Shown piece after piece: positions 21,020 to 30,618 of a DNA stretch of 64,000 nt; the first letter of the stretch is position 1, and every line of letters starts with the position of its first letter. The translations under genes and the position numbers were made by a program. This DNA comes from Fervidibacillus halotolerans (GTDB lineage Bacteria > Bacillota > Bacilli > Bacillales > Caldibacillaceae). Location of the stretch: positions 574,001 through 638,000 of the forward strand of contig NZ_CP106877.1 of the NCBI RefSeq assembly GCF_026547205.1. The letters run 5' to 3'. The notes under the pieces are model-generated. The model was not told the DNA's origin. It made no database searches and saw only the letters and a list, made by a program, of their open reading frames with translations.

Positions 21020-21415
21020 ATGGTCACATTGTACACTGCACCGAGTTGTACTTCGTGTCGGAAAGCAAAGGCGTGGTTAGAAGAACATGATATTCCATAT
21101 AGAGAACGAAATATTTTTTCAGAACCTCTTACGATGGAGGAAATTAAGGAAATTTTTCGTATGACTGAAGACGGTACGGATGAAATTATTTCAACTCGTT
21201 CGAAAACGTTTCAAAAATTGAATGTGAATTTAGATGCCCTTCCACTCCAAGAATTATTTAAATTAATTCAAGATCATCCGGGACTTTTACGTCGTCCAAT
21301 CATCATTGACGAAAAGCGGTTACAAGTAGGATATAATGAAGATGAAATTCGCCGATTTTTACCGAGAAAGGTCCGTACGTATCATTTAATTCAAGCGCAA
21401 AGACTCGTTAATTAA
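21020..21415 (+). CDS. spx: Global redox-responsive regulator Spx
   Basis: 131 residues, the exact Spx length, ArsC-like fold. The redox switch CxxC is Cys10-Cys13 (PSCTSCRKA). The C-terminus ends in QRLVN, the family pattern (LxN) recognised with ClpXP and its adaptor. In B. subtilis Spx binds the RNA polymerase alpha C-terminal domain during thiol stress; the adaptor SpxH is encoded at 26503-27369. GAAGGAG precedes the ATG. The preceding 380-base AT-rich stretch must hold its promoter; a TATAAT at about 20916-20921 lacks a clear partner. Confidence 0.96.
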   Translation: MVTLYTAPSCTSCRKAKAWLEEHDIPYRERNIFSEPLTMEEIKEIFRMTEDGTDEIISTRSKTFQKLNVNLDALPLQELFKLIQDHPGLLRRPIIIDEKRLQVGYNEDEIRRFLPRKVRTYHLIQAQRLVN

Positions 21416-21475
21416 AATAGGCTTTTCCCCTTTACTCGAAGAAGAAAAACGGTTATAATAATGGACAACTAGGCA

Positions 21476-21508
21476 CCTTCATGCTACAAATGCGTGAAGG
21501 CTTTTTTT
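21476..21508 (+). terminator. Terminator after spx
   Basis: CCTTCATGC (21476-21484) pairs with GCGTGAAGG (21492-21500), followed by C and seven Ts. Confidence 0.85.
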
Positions 21509-21719
21509 CTAAAATCAAATCCCCATTCAGTTGTAATAAATTACATTTTTGTTTCAGAATAGGTTGTTTTCTCATTTTATTACATTGAATGGATTTCGTT
21601 TCCCTTCAGCAAATTTTTATCATAAAATAAAAGTAGGAAGTGTACAATATAGTTAATTTTACGGGATTAACCGGGGGATTCGTCCCTTCATAATACGGAT
21701 CAGAAGGGAGAGTAGCCAT

Positions 21720-22388
21720 ATGGAAATAGAGCGAATCAATGAAAATACAGTCAAATTCTTTATCTCATATGTCGATGTGGAAGAACGGGGATTTGACCGT
21801 GAAGAAATTTGGTATAACCGGGAAAAGAGTGAAGAGCTTTTTTGGGAAATGATGGATGAGGTACATGAAGAGGAAGGATTTGTATTTGACGGTCCATTAT
21901 GGATTCAAGTCCAAGCTTTGGAAAAAGGGTTGGAAGTATTGGTAACGAAAGCTCAAATTTCCAAGGATGGTAGCCGTTTTGAGTTGCCTTTTTCCGAAGA
22001 GAAATTAAAGGACTTCTCCCTCGATGAACAAATTGAAAAGTACCTGGACCAGCATTTCTTTGAGAATAGTTTAGATTCAACTGAAAGTGAGGAAAATGAA
22101 ACGGTCTCCTTCGTAACTTATTTCCAAGATTTGGAAGACCTAATTTCTTTATCGAAACGGTCTTTACCGGAGGGTATTCAATCTCGATTGTTTTCAATGG
22201 ATCAAAAATATTATTTATATACCGAGTATTCCTTCAAACATTTTTCAGAAGAAGAAGTCGATAATATGATTAGCATTATTTTAGAATATGGTGTTGAGTC
22301 TGGACGAACATTGGAAGTTCTAGAAGAATATGGGAATGAAATCATTAAGGAAAATGTTTTTGATGTGTTGAAACAATATTTTAATTAA
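21720..22388 (+). CDS. mecA: Adaptor protein MecA
   Basis: 222 residues. N-terminal substrate-binding domain (MEIERINENTVKFFISYVD, then GFDREEIWYNREKSEELFW) and a C-terminal ClpC-binding domain separated by an acidic linker. In Bacillus it targets ComK and other proteins to ClpCP. GAAGGGAGAG precedes the ATG. Own unit between two terminators, next to coiA as in B. subtilis. Confidence 0.95.
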   Translation: MEIERINENTVKFFISYVDVEERGFDREEIWYNREKSEELFWEMMDEVHEEEGFVFDGPLWIQVQALEKGLEVLVTKAQISKDGSRFELPFSEEKLKDFSLDEQIEKYLDQHFFENSLDSTESEENETVSFVTYFQDLEDLISLSKRSLPEGIQSRLFSMDQKYYLYTEYSFKHFSEEEVDNMISIILEYGVESGRTLEVLEEYGNEIIKENVFDVLKQYFN

Positions 22389-22427
22389 TGAAAAGTTCAA
22401 TTTTCCATATCATTTCACCGACAAAAT

Positions 22428-22459
22428 CCGATTTCCTTTATTGGAATCGGCTTTTTTTT
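22428..22459 (+). terminator. Terminator after mecA
   Basis: CCGATTTCC (22428-22436) pairs with GGAATCGG (22443-22450), followed by C and eight Ts. Confidence 0.85.
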
Positions 22460-22601
22460 ATTTTTCACCAATTGAAAAAGGAATTTTCTCCTTTTGACCT
22501 GTTTTCTTTTTCTTTTCATAATAAAAGGAAACGATGTTTAATCTTACTCCATTAATTAAAGTTCATTCCCCAAACAAACTTCAAAAAAAGGAGTGAATGG
22601 A

Positions 22602-23789
22602 TTGTTTGTGGCACTTAATCGTTTAGGGGTTTTACGAACAGTATTACATCGTTCCTATGCATATGTTGAAGGATTAAAAAAGGAAGCACCATTTTACTGT
22701 CCTGATTGTAAGCAGGAGGTAATTTTAAAAATCGGAAAGCGAAAACTTCCCCATTTCGCCCATAAAAGTGTATGTCCAGCCAAAGGGGAAGGAGAAACAG
22801 TAGAACATATAAAAGGAAAAATAGCCCTCTACCAATGGCTAAAAAATAACGGTTTTACTCCGGTTATTGAAAAATTTTTACGTGAAATCAATCAACGACC
22901 CGACATATTTTTCCATTGGAAGGGAATGAGGACTGCAGTCGAGTTTCAATGCTCCCCAATTCCGCAAGAATTGCTAAAAAAACGTACAGAACAATATAAA
23001 AATAATGGAATTGTCCCCATTTGGATCATTCATGAAAAACTTATTCGAAAAAGTAATCGTCATGTAATGCATTTTACTGATTTTTCCACCCAATTTATTC
23101 AAAACATCTTTTTATCCGAGCCGTTTCTTTTATCCTTCGATCCGAATATACAGGCTTTTTTTCGCTACACCCATTTTATTCCCATATCGAAACAACGGGC
23201 ATTTGTTAAAGAAGAAATATTTGACCGTAAAGCAAAATGGACGGATATTTTTGCAAAAACGAATCCTTCCTTTGAGTTTTACAATATGTGGCCTGAAAAA
23301 ATGGAAAATTGGTTATTGACCCGTAACTTACAACCGGGGGCAAGAAAAGACCCATTTTTGTTATTTTTTTACCGACATCATATTCATCCGACAATGTTTC
23401 CCCCAGAAGTAGGTCTCCCTCTCCCATATATGTATATGATTATAAATTCCCCCTTTGAATGGCAAGCGTATTTATGGCATCGATTTTTTTACGGGAAAAA
23501 ACGAGGGGATTATTTTTCGACCCGTGATATTCAAAACTTTCTTTTGAAAGAAATGAACGGAATGATTCATTGGCGTTCCTTTCCCTTATTGAAATTAAGG
23601 GATAAAAACCTCCCTGTTTGGCATTATTTTCGATTTTTTGTAAAAATCGGGACGTTGAGAAAAGAAGGGGATACGTTTATCATCAAAAAACCAGTGGAAC
23701 CCATACCACTTGGAAGAGATGGTTTTGGGATTCGAAAAGATTTCTTTCGCCGGTATAAAGGCATTCTATTAAAAAATTTGGTTGACTGA
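22602..23789 (+). CDS. coiA: Competence protein CoiA
   Basis: 395 residues. N-terminal zinc-ribbon-like part (FYCPDCKQEV then HFAHKS), then a restriction-like nuclease core with RPDIFF and AVEFQCSP, the D...ExQ/K pattern of CoiA/DUF2726-type nucleases. CoiA acts during processing of transforming DNA. Start: TTG 22602, eight bases after AAGGAG (22588-22593); the in-frame GTG 22593 overlaps that site and is not used. Confidence 0.9.
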   Translation: MFVALNRLGVLRTVLHRSYAYVEGLKKEAPFYCPDCKQEVILKIGKRKLPHFAHKSVCPAKGEGETVEHIKGKIALYQWLKNNGFTPVIEKFLREINQRPDIFFHWKGMRTAVEFQCSPIPQELLKKRTEQYKNNGIVPIWIIHEKLIRKSNRHVMHFTDFSTQFIQNIFLSEPFLLSFDPNIQAFFRYTHFIPISKQRAFVKEEIFDRKAKWTDIFAKTNPSFEFYNMWPEKMENWLLTRNLQPGARKDPFLLFFYRHHIHPTMFPPEVGLPLPYMYMIINSPFEWQAYLWHRFFYGKKRGDYFSTRDIQNFLLKEMNGMIHWRSFPLLKLRDKNLPVWHYFRFFVKIGTLRKEGDTFIIKKPVEPIPLGRDGFGIRKDFFRRYKGILLKNLVD

Positions 23790-23883
23790 TTTGAAAAATA
23801 TGTATATTTTATTGATTATACATAACTTTATTTTGTGGTAATATGAAATCAATAATAAATGTGGATAAAATGGAGGGAATAGG

Positions 23884-25713
23884 ATGACTAATGGAAAAAG
23901 CACAGTAAAAACACTTCCTGCAAGAAGTGAAATCCCAGAAGAAGCTACATGGAGATTAGAAGATATTTTTGCAACGGATGAATTATGGGAGAAAGAATTT
24001 CATGAAATAAACGATTTATTACCGAAAGCATCGGAATATAAAGGAACGTTAGGAAAAAGTGCGGATCACTTGTTCAAAGCATTAAAATTTCGGGATGATG
24101 TCATGTTCAGGCTCGAAAAACTATATGTATATGCCCATATGCGTTATGATCAAGATACGACCAATGCTACTTATCAAGGAATGAATGATCGGGCAAAGAT
24201 GTTATATACACGGGCAAGTAGTCAATTTGCATTTATTGTCCCTGAAATTTTATCAATTGATGAAGAAAAAATTCGTCAATTTTTTGATGAAAACGAAGAT
24301 CTAAAACTTTATGAACATCAAATTGAAGAAATTAATTTACATCGACCACATGTATTATCTGCTGAAATGGAAGCAATTTTAGCCCAAGCATCCGACGTTT
24401 TCGGTGCATCAAGCAATATCTTTGGCATGTTAAACAATGCGGATTTACAGTTTCCTACAATCATTGATGAAAATGGGGAGGAAGTAGAAGTAACCCACGG
24501 GCGTTTTATCACCTTTTTAGAAAGTGACGATCGTAGAGTAAGACGTGATGCATTTAAAGCTGTTTACGACACATACGGACGCTTCCGAAACACTTTTGCC
24601 AGCACCCTTAGTGGTCAAGTGAAGCGGGATAATTTTATCGCATCCGTTAGGAAATATAATTCTGCTCGGCATGCAGCCCTTTCCGCTAATCATATTCCTG
24701 AAAAAGTATACGATCAGCTAGTTGATACAGTAAACAAAAATCTCCATCTTCTCCATCGCTATGTGGAATTGAGAAAACGGATGTTAAACATTGACGATTT
24801 GCATATATATGATTTATATACTCCACTTGTGAAAGATGTAAAAATGGAGATTTCTTATGAAGATGCTAAGGAGATCGTCTTAAAAGGTTTAGCACCCCTT
24901 GGAGAAGACTATGTGGCCATTTTAAAAGAAGGATTTGAAAACAGGTGGGTCGACGTTTATGAAAATAAAGGAAAGCGAAGTGGCGCCTATTCTTCAGGTG
25001 CTTATGGAACGAATCCGTATATTTTAATGAATTGGCAAAATAACGTGAACAATTTATATACGCTAGCCCATGAATTTGGTCATTCCGTTCATAGTTATTT
25101 AACACGGAAACATCAACCGTACCCATATGGAAATTATTCCATTTTCGTCGCTGAAGTTGCCAGCACTTGTAATGAAAATCTTTTGACAGATTATTTATTG
25201 AAAACGTTGGATGATGATAAAAAACGGCTATATGTATTAAATCATTTTTTGGAAGGCTTCCGTGGAACGGTTTTTCGACAAACGATGTTTGCAGAATTCG
25301 AACATGATATCCATGTTCGGGCTGCCCGGGGAGAAGCGTTAACAGCAGATTTATTAACAAAGGTGTATTACGATTTAAATAAAAAATATTTCGGTGAAGG
25401 GATGACCGTAGACGAAGAAATTGGTTTAGAATGGGCGAGAATCCCGCATTTTTACTATAATTATTACGTTTACCAATATGCTACCGGATTTAGTGCCGCA
25501 TCCGCATTAAGCAAGCAAATTATCGAGGAAGGAGAGCCGGCAGTAAAACGATATATCGAGTTTTTGAAAGCAGGTAGCTCCGACTATCCAATCGAGGTAT
25601 TAAAGAAAGCAGGAGTCGATATGACGAGTCCTAAGCCGATGGAAGAAGCTTTACGAGTATTTGAAGAAAAATTAAGTGAAATGGAACGATTACTTTCTTC
25701 TGTTGATCAGTAA
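23884..25713 (+). CDS. pepF: Oligoendopeptidase F
   Basis: 609 residues, M3B zinc peptidase of the cytoplasm that cleaves peptides of about 7-17 residues. The zinc motif HEFGH is at 396-400, with the third ligand Glu expected in FVAEVASTCNE downstream. Full family length. Starts with GGAGGG upstream. Monocistronic, followed by a hairpin that is also the head of repeat copy B. Confidence 0.95.
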   Translation: MTNGKSTVKTLPARSEIPEEATWRLEDIFATDELWEKEFHEINDLLPKASEYKGTLGKSADHLFKALKFRDDVMFRLEKLYVYAHMRYDQDTTNATYQGMNDRAKMLYTRASSQFAFIVPEILSIDEEKIRQFFDENEDLKLYEHQIEEINLHRPHVLSAEMEAILAQASDVFGASSNIFGMLNNADLQFPTIIDENGEEVEVTHGRFITFLESDDRRVRRDAFKAVYDTYGRFRNTFASTLSGQVKRDNFIASVRKYNSARHAALSANHIPEKVYDQLVDTVNKNLHLLHRYVELRKRMLNIDDLHIYDLYTPLVKDVKMEISYEDAKEIVLKGLAPLGEDYVAILKEGFENRWVDVYENKGKRSGAYSSGAYGTNPYILMNWQNNVNNLYTLAHEFGHSVHSYLTRKHQPYPYGNYSIFVAEVASTCNENLLTDYLLKTLDDDKKRLYVLNHFLEGFRGTVFRQTMFAEFEHDIHVRAARGEALTADLLTKVYYDLNKKYFGEGMTVDEEIGLEWARIPHFYYNYYVYQYATGFSAASALSKQIIEEGEPAVKRYIEFLKAGSSDYPIEVLKKAGVDMTSPKPMEEALRVFEEKLSEMERLLSSVDQ

Positions 25714-25726
25714 TATAATCAATTAG

Positions 25727-25758
25727 GGGGCTGTTCAAATTGAACTGCCCCTTTTTTT
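25727..25758 (+). terminator. Terminator after pepF
   Basis: GGGGCTGTTCA pairs with TGAACTGCCCC (one mismatch, 25727-25751) followed by seven Ts. It is also the first hairpin of repeat copy B. Confidence 0.8.
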
Positions 25759-25910
25759 ATAAACAAAATTCGATTGATTATATTTTGGTGACGGCCCTTT
25801 CAGCAGGCATGTCCTAGCCTTTTCGATTCGTATCGTTCGTGGGGTCTTCCGCTCGTGCTGTTTTCTCTGGAGTCGCCGCCCCCTTCCCTTTTATCAACTT
25901 TAGACAGTCC
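25727..25910 (+). repeat. Dispersed intergenic repeat, copy B
   Basis: Hairpin, then AAAATTCGATTGATT, TCCTAGCCTTTTCGATTCG (25812-25830), CGCTCGTGCTGTTTTCTCTG-GAGTCGCC (25850-25877) and ATCAACTTTAGACAGTCCC. Same order of blocks as copy A. Confidence 0.75.
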
Positions 25911-25957
25911 CTTTCCTCTATTTAACGGTAAGGTAAAGACAAATTACGCGAAATTTT

Positions 25958-26134
25958 TTATTTAAAACCTTTAAATCGATTTCGGTGATTGCGGGATAAA
26001 ATGTAAAGGAAAATGGAAAAATAAAGTAAGGGAGCGGTGATATAAGCGGGATAAAGGTTCATCATTCCAAACATATGAAAAATAAAAGAGAATGCGATGG
26101 CAACGAGCATGACAAATGTAGTCAAACGGTTCAT
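25958..26134 (-). CDS. Small two-helix membrane protein downstream of spxH
   Basis: 58 residues (MNRLTTFVMLVAIAFSFIF... ending RNRFKGFK) with two hydrophobic helices at about 6-22 and 30-47 and a basic tail. GGAGATGG lies at the right distance before the ATG, so it is probably real. Same strand as spxH but separated from it by a terminator. I do not recognise the family. Confidence 0.6.
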   Translation of the reverse strand: MNRLTTFVMLVAIAFSFIFHMFGMMNLYPAYITAPLLYFSIFLYILSRNHRNRFKGFK

Positions 26135-26257
26135 TTTCCATCTCCTATTTTAAATAATCGTTAGTATATTTTATGTACAAAACCAACAAATTAGAATTTT
26201 AGATGATGATTTGAAAAAAGTATTATGTTACGAATTTGTGAAAAGTTGAATGAACTC

Positions 26258-26287
26258 TTGCATATTTTTAACCCGATATGGTATTAT
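26258..26287 (+). promoter_or_regulatory. Possible promoter facing the spxH terminator
   Basis: TTGCAT (26258-26263), 18-base spacer, extended -10 TGG-TATTAT (26279-26287) with an overlapping TATAAT at 26285-26290. No gene follows on this strand before the hairpin at 26377, so a short noncoding transcript is possible. Confidence 0.35.
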
Positions 26288-26376
26288 AATGACGTGAAGA
26301 AATTCACAAGCAAACATATACCCCTTTGTTTGACCGTGAAAATTTCTCCCATCCCCTTTGTTCGTAACAAGAAAGG

Positions 26377-26416
26377 AAAGTCCAGTAGACCACCCATCTA
26401 CTGGACTTTCTTTTTA
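26377..26416. terminator. Strong bidirectional terminator
   Basis: A perfect 13-base stem, AAAGTCCAGTAGA (26377-26389) with TCTACTGGACTTT (26397-26409), followed by CTTTTT on the plus strand and CCTTTC on the minus strand. It ends spxH and possibly a plus-strand short RNA. Confidence 0.85.
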
Positions 26417-26502
26417 ACTGAAAAAAAGGAAATTCTGAATAAAAAAAGCCCCGTATTCCCAAATGATCGAGAGAATGCCTAGGACTAAATTTCCATATCA
26501 CT

Positions 26503-27369
26503 TTACAATTTTCCCGTATAACGCCAAAATGTTCCGAATGATGATTGATATTTTTCCACAAGTTGTTGAAGTTTTAATTTTTTCATTTCCTTTTCCACTT
26601 GTAAATGGGACCAATTATATAGAAGGGCAATTTCCCGTGTCGTGACTAATTGGTAATGTTTCATAAAGGTTATTAATGAAGGAAGGGGATGCCTAATCGG
26701 TTTTTTCCCTAAAACTTCCTTGAAAATTTCAATATATACTTCGTATGGATGTACGCCGGTTAGTTTTAACCCTTCTTCTTCCACCCGATTATTAAAAAAT
26801 ACGACGGTAGGAATTTCATTTACGTCCATTTCACATGTGATTTTCAAATCGCATTGAAAGGCGTGGGATGTGGTCGAAGAGTGAATATCCTTCGAAAATT
26901 CTTCAACGTCTAATCCGGCTTCCTTTGCACATTGGATAAGGGTTTTCAATTCATGGATGTTCTCGTTTTTAAGGTATATAAATTCGTGTAATTTCCTCAA
27001 ATATAGGACTCCCGCTTTTCTACCTTGTAATTCAGCGGCTTTAATAGCAATCGATGCAAGATAATGTTGTGGAAGATGGGTTTCTTCACCGCATTGGAAA
27101 CAATTCTTTGAACCGATCCTTTTCATTAATTTCAAGGTGGTATATTTTTTGAAGGGCGATTTTGAATGAATAGGTTCGTTCGTTTTTCCACTTAAAACAT
27201 ACGTGAGGGAAAAGTAATGCCCATATTCAACTTGTAATTTTTTCATAATGGGTTCGAGGGAAAAACAATCAACACATAAAGGATCTATAAAAAAATACAG
27301 CTCTAACGGTTTATTTTCATGCCAAGATAAATAAGGGAATTGCCCATTCTGTTTATTTTTGTCAATCAC
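26503..27369 (-). CDS. spxH: ClpXP adaptor SpxH (YjbH)
   Basis: 288 residues, DsbA/thioredoxin-like. The CxxC is Cys32-Cys35 (DPLCVDCFSLEP), and a second Cys pair (KNCFQCGE) follows. In Bacillus this protein delivers Spx to ClpXP and is controlled by aggregation under disulfide stress. GTG start with AGGTGA upstream. The C-terminus has a helical winged-helix-like tail. The usual downstream partner yjbI (truncated haemoglobin) is not found. Confidence 0.92.
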   Translation of the reverse strand: MIDKNKQNGQFPYLSWHENKPLELYFFIDPLCVDCFSLEPIMKKLQVEYGHYFSLTYVLSGKTNEPIHSKSPFKKYTTLKLMKRIGSKNCFQCGEETHLPQHYLASIAIKAAELQGRKAGVLYLRKLHEFIYLKNENIHELKTLIQCAKEAGLDVEEFSKDIHSSTTSHAFQCDLKITCEMDVNEIPTVVFFNNRVEEEGLKLTGVHPYEVYIEIFKEVLGKKPIRHPLPSLITFMKHYQLVTTREIALLYNWSHLQVEKEMKKLKLQQLVEKYQSSFGTFWRYTGKL

Positions 27370-27761
27370 AAAACTTCACCTTTTTCTATCTAGTTTGACG
27401 TGTTTATTCTATTGATGAAAAAGCAAGGCGAATATGAAATCCTTGGTAATACCTTTTCCGTTCGATTTCATGCCATATATAGCTCGTAGTGTCAGTAATT
27501 GGAAGAACGCTGAACGAATCCGATGAAACCATTTTGCCAAAGTTTCAAGAAAGAAAAAGGATCAATTGTTGATTCTGTTTTAAGAAACCAAGTCATTTAA
27601 CGAACGTCTATGAAAAATTCCTTTTTCAACTTTGAAATAATTGTATCAATGGTTTTTGATTATCTCAAATAAATCGCTCAATCTTATATCTTCTTCATCC
27701 TTTTTGACGAATGTTTGTATCTTTTAGAGGATGGTTGAAATTGTTAATGTTATTCCGAACA

Positions 27762-27790
27762 AAAAGGTGCCTATACGAAAGATAGACACC
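27762..27790 (-). terminator. Terminator after cwlQ
   Basis: On the minus strand GGTGTCTAT pairs with ATAGGCACC (27766-27790, one mismatch), followed by five Ts. The remaining spacer to spxH (27370-27765) shows no gene; no remnant of yjbI was seen. Confidence 0.75.
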
Positions 27791-27811
27791 AATAGAACAA
27801 CGATATGGACG

Positions 27812-28408
27812 TTAGGCTAAAAAGTCGTTCATCACTTTTTTTACATAACTTACCGTTTCATTAAAGGGAGGTATTCCGCCGTATTTTTCCACATTTCCCG
27901 GTCCAGCGTTATAAGCAGCAAGAGCTAAATCAAGACGGTTGAAACGATCGAGCATCATCCGCAAGTATTTTGCTCCTCCCATAATGTTATCCTTCGGGTC
28001 ATAGATGGACTTTACGCCGAGGGATTCGGCAGTACTTGGCATTAATTGCATTAATCCACGTGCTCCCGATGGGCTTTCTGCATAAGGATTAAAATTCGAT
28101 TCATTTTTAATTACCGCATAAATTAAACGTTCTGGTAACTGGTATGTTAAAGCGGCTTCCCTTATGATTTCTTGATAATTCGTATTTTCCCTTAACGTTG
28201 GGGCAATAGGGGAAAAATGGGTAGTTGGTATATTCGGTATACTGGTGGTCATCGGTTCCTTATCGATTTCCTTTTTCGTATGTAAATAGAGATTTAATAG
28301 TTCAGAAAAATTCGTTTGTGTTCCGATTTCTTGTTCTTTCATACCATTTGAACCGATGTTTTTTATCGCTTGAATTTCCAACAAGGTCCGAATTTGTTGT
28401 ACGTTCAT
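27812..28408 (-). CDS. cwlQ: Lytic transglycosylase, SLT domain (CwlQ/YjbJ)
   Basis: 198 residues. The C-terminal two thirds are an SLT lysozyme-like domain: AVIKNESNFNPYAESPSGA with the catalytic Glu, RGLMQLMPSTA, and ALAAYNAGPGNVEKYGG. It cleaves peptidoglycan glycan strands. No signal peptide is visible, as in B. subtilis CwlQ. GGGAGGCGATG before the ATG. Start overlaps the yjbK stop by four bases, so the two are translationally coupled. Confidence 0.92.
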   Translation of the reverse strand: MNVQQIRTLLEIQAIKNIGSNGMKEQEIGTQTNFSELLNLYLHTKKEIDKEPMTTSIPNIPTTHFSPIAPTLRENTNYQEIIREAALTYQLPERLIYAVIKNESNFNPYAESPSGARGLMQLMPSTAESLGVKSIYDPKDNIMGGAKYLRMMLDRFNRLDLALAAYNAGPGNVEKYGGIPPFNETVSYVKKVMNDFLA

Positions 28409-29013
28409 TCGTACATCGCCTCCCGATTTTTCCTTGATGCTTGGCGCATTTTTTCGTTGTATAAGCGGGCAATTTTATTTTCCGTTTTTCTTCTTGGAAT
28501 TTGAAATTGTCGTAAAAGGTCGATGAAAGATTGTTCGCCAACTTCTGCATCCTTTACTTCATATTCTAGTTCATAATCGGTCTTTTTTAAATACATACTT
28601 TTGTCTAAAATGAATAGTCCGTCTCGATAAGGTCTTTCAGCTCGAAAGGTTTTTAATTGACCGAAACAACGAATCGTATCCAAAGGGATTTGCAACTGTT
28701 CTAAACGGTTTTTAATATCCCCGTGGAAATACATTTGACCGTTTATGAATGATTTTGCATCGGATAGCGAGAGGGGTTCCGTCGTTTCTAATAGGCCTAC
28801 ATCTCTTTGTTCCTTTAATGTCAATTCATAAACGTTCATTTTTTTTCGGATTCGCAGAGCCATGCCGTTTGTTTTTAATAAGAAATTCGGGGTGTCAAAA
28901 TAATAATTTTCTTGGCAAAAAAACTCTTCTTCACGAATGGAAAAATAGTCTTTCAATTGATTGAATTCATGTTCCGTTAATAAATTTTTAAATTCGATCT
29001 CCAATTGTTGCAT
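28405..29013 (-). CDS. yjbK: CYTH domain protein (YjbK)
   Basis: 202 residues with the CYTH signature ExExK written EIEFK at residues 5-9 and alternating charged strands (MALRIRKK, YELTLKEQ, FILDKSMY, ELEYEV) that form the triphosphate tunnel. Relatives are triphosphatases or adenylyl cyclase-like enzymes; the substrate here is unknown. GGAGGA before the ATG. Couples to cwlQ and is divergent from the alarmone synthetase. Confidence 0.9.
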   Translation of the reverse strand: MQQLEIEFKNLLTEHEFNQLKDYFSIREEEFFCQENYYFDTPNFLLKTNGMALRIRKKMNVYELTLKEQRDVGLLETTEPLSLSDAKSFINGQMYFHGDIKNRLEQLQIPLDTIRCFGQLKTFRAERPYRDGLFILDKSMYLKKTDYELEYEVKDAEVGEQSFIDLLRQFQIPRRKTENKIARLYNEKMRQASRKNREAMYE

Positions 29014-29161
29014 TTTTCGTCCTCCGTAATCGGGATAAAAATCCGTCGCTTTTCCTGTGTTTAAAACCGTTTTCTACTGAAACTTTCGTTTTCTATGGTA
29101 AAATGATAGCAGATATTTGTATGTTTTGGAATGGTTAACATATTTGCCAGGGGTGATCGTT

Positions 29162-29779
29162 TTGGAAGACTGGGAACATTTTCTCGAACCGTATCGTCAA
29201 GCGGTGGAGGAATTAAAGATTAAGTTTAAAGGTATTCGAAGGCAATTTGAATTAGAAGGAAGTCATTCGCCAATTGAGTTTGTAACAGGCAGGGTCAAAC
29301 CGATTCCAAGTATTTTGGATAAAATGAGACGGAAGAATATTCCCTTTGATCAGTTGGATACAATTAACGATATTGCAGGATTACGGATTATATGTCAATT
29401 TGTGGACGATATTAAGAAAGTCGTGGAATTACTGAAAAAACGAAGTGATATTGAAATTGTTGAGGAAAGGGACTATATTTCCCATAAAAAGAAAAGTGGA
29501 TATCGATCGTATCATGTGAATATCCGTTATCCCGTTCAAACGATCCACGGTGAAAAAAAGGTATTGGCTGAAATTCAAATCCGAACGTTAGCGATGAATT
29601 TTTGGGCAACGATTGAACACTCGTTAAATTATAAATATAATGGACAGTTTCCTGAAGATATTCAATTCCGTTTGCAACGGGCTGCAGAAGCGGCTTTTTT
29701 ATTGGATGAGGAAATGTCCTTAATTCGTGAAGAAATTCGGGAAGCACAAGTCTTTTTCTCGAGTAAAAAAGAAAAATGA
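29162..29779 (+). CDS. yjbM: Small alarmone synthetase (RelQ/SasB, YjbM)
   Basis: 205 residues, a single RelA/SpoT synthetase domain that makes (p)ppGpp. Diagnostic segments are [39 protein letters not shown] and [23 protein letters not shown]. The start is TTG 29162 with AGGGGTGAT just upstream; this gives the standard RelQ N-terminus ([18 protein letters not shown]). Thirteen bases before nadF, in an operon with it and yjbO. Confidence 0.93.
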   Translation: MEDWEHFLEPYRQAVEELKIKFKGIRRQFELEGSHSPIEFVTGRVKPIPSILDKMRRKNIPFDQLDTINDIAGLRIICQFVDDIKKVVELLKKRSDIEIVEERDYISHKKKSGYRSYHVNIRYPVQTIHGEKKVLAEIQIRTLAMNFWATIEHSLNYKYNGQFPEDIQFRLQRAAEAAFLLDEEMSLIREEIREAQVFFSSKKEK

Positions 29780-29792
29780 AAGGGAGTTCAAA

Positions 29793-30587
29793 ATGAATTT
29801 CACGGTTATATCAAAAGGGGATGACAAGTCAAATGAGTTGATGAATCGCCTTTACGATCGTTTATTTGCCCACGGTTTAACATCCGATCAGGAAAAACCA
29901 GATATCGTGATCTCCGTCGGTGGTGACGGGACGTTGCTATATGCTTTTCAGCGATATCGGCATCGTTTAAAAACAACAGCCTTTGTCGGTGTACATACCG
30001 GTCATTTAGGCTTTTATGCAGATTGGGTGCCTGGTGAAATTGAAAAACTTGTCCATGCCATTGCGACGATGCGGATTCAAGTGGTGGAATATCCTTTACT
30101 AGAAGTTGTCATCCAGTTTGATCGGGAAAATAAGAAACAGTCTTTCTTGGCATTAAATGAAGCGACTGTAAAGACGAAAGAGGGCACGTTCGTTATGGAT
30201 GTGGAAATCAACGGAGAGCATTTTGAACGTTTTCGTGGCGATGGTTTATGCATTTCCACTCCGTCGGGTAGTACGGCTTATAATAAAGCGCTCGGTGGTG
30301 CTATTATCCATCCTTCACTAGCATCGATTCAAATTGCCGAAATGGCATCGATTAACAATCGGGTTTTTCGAACGATTGGATCCCCTTTAATCTTACCTAG
30401 CCATCATTATTGTGATCTAAAGCCTGTGACCGGAGATGAGTTTTTAATTACGATTGACTATTTATCTTTTGAACAAAAAAACGTCCGATCGATTCGTTGC
30501 CAAGTGGCAAAGGAGAAAATCCGTTTTGCAAGATACAAACCTTTTCCGTTTTGGGATCGGGTGAAAGCTTCCTTTATCGGAGATTGA
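29793..30587 (+). CDS. nadF: NAD kinase
   Basis: 264 residues; phosphorylates NAD to [12 protein letters not shown] (43-50) is the nucleotide motif and the second is [13 protein letters not shown] 29793 follows AAAGGGAG; the frame is open further upstream but overlaps yjbM. Its C-terminus [14 protein letters not shown] is typical of Bacillus NadF. Confidence 0.95.
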   Translation: MNFTVISKGDDKSNELMNRLYDRLFAHGLTSDQEKPDIVISVGGDGTLLYAFQRYRHRLKTTAFVGVHTGHLGFYADWVPGEIEKLVHAIATMRIQVVEYPLLEVVIQFDRENKKQSFLALNEATVKTKEGTFVMDVEINGEHFERFRGDGLCISTPSGSTAYNKALGGAIIHPSLASIQIAEMASINNRVFRTIGSPLILPSHHYCDLKPVTGDEFLITIDYLSFEQKNVRSIRCQVAKEKIRFARYKPFPFWDRVKASFIGD

Positions 30588-30618
30588 GAAATACGAAACG
30601 TTTAAAAGGAGACGTTCG

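Noticed and set aside
22424..22490. ComK box (AAAA-N5-TTTT) upstream of coiA
   Set aside because: One match (AAAAAGGAATTTT) exists, but ComK sites come as spaced pairs and no second good box is at a known spacing; such AT-rich matches are common by chance.
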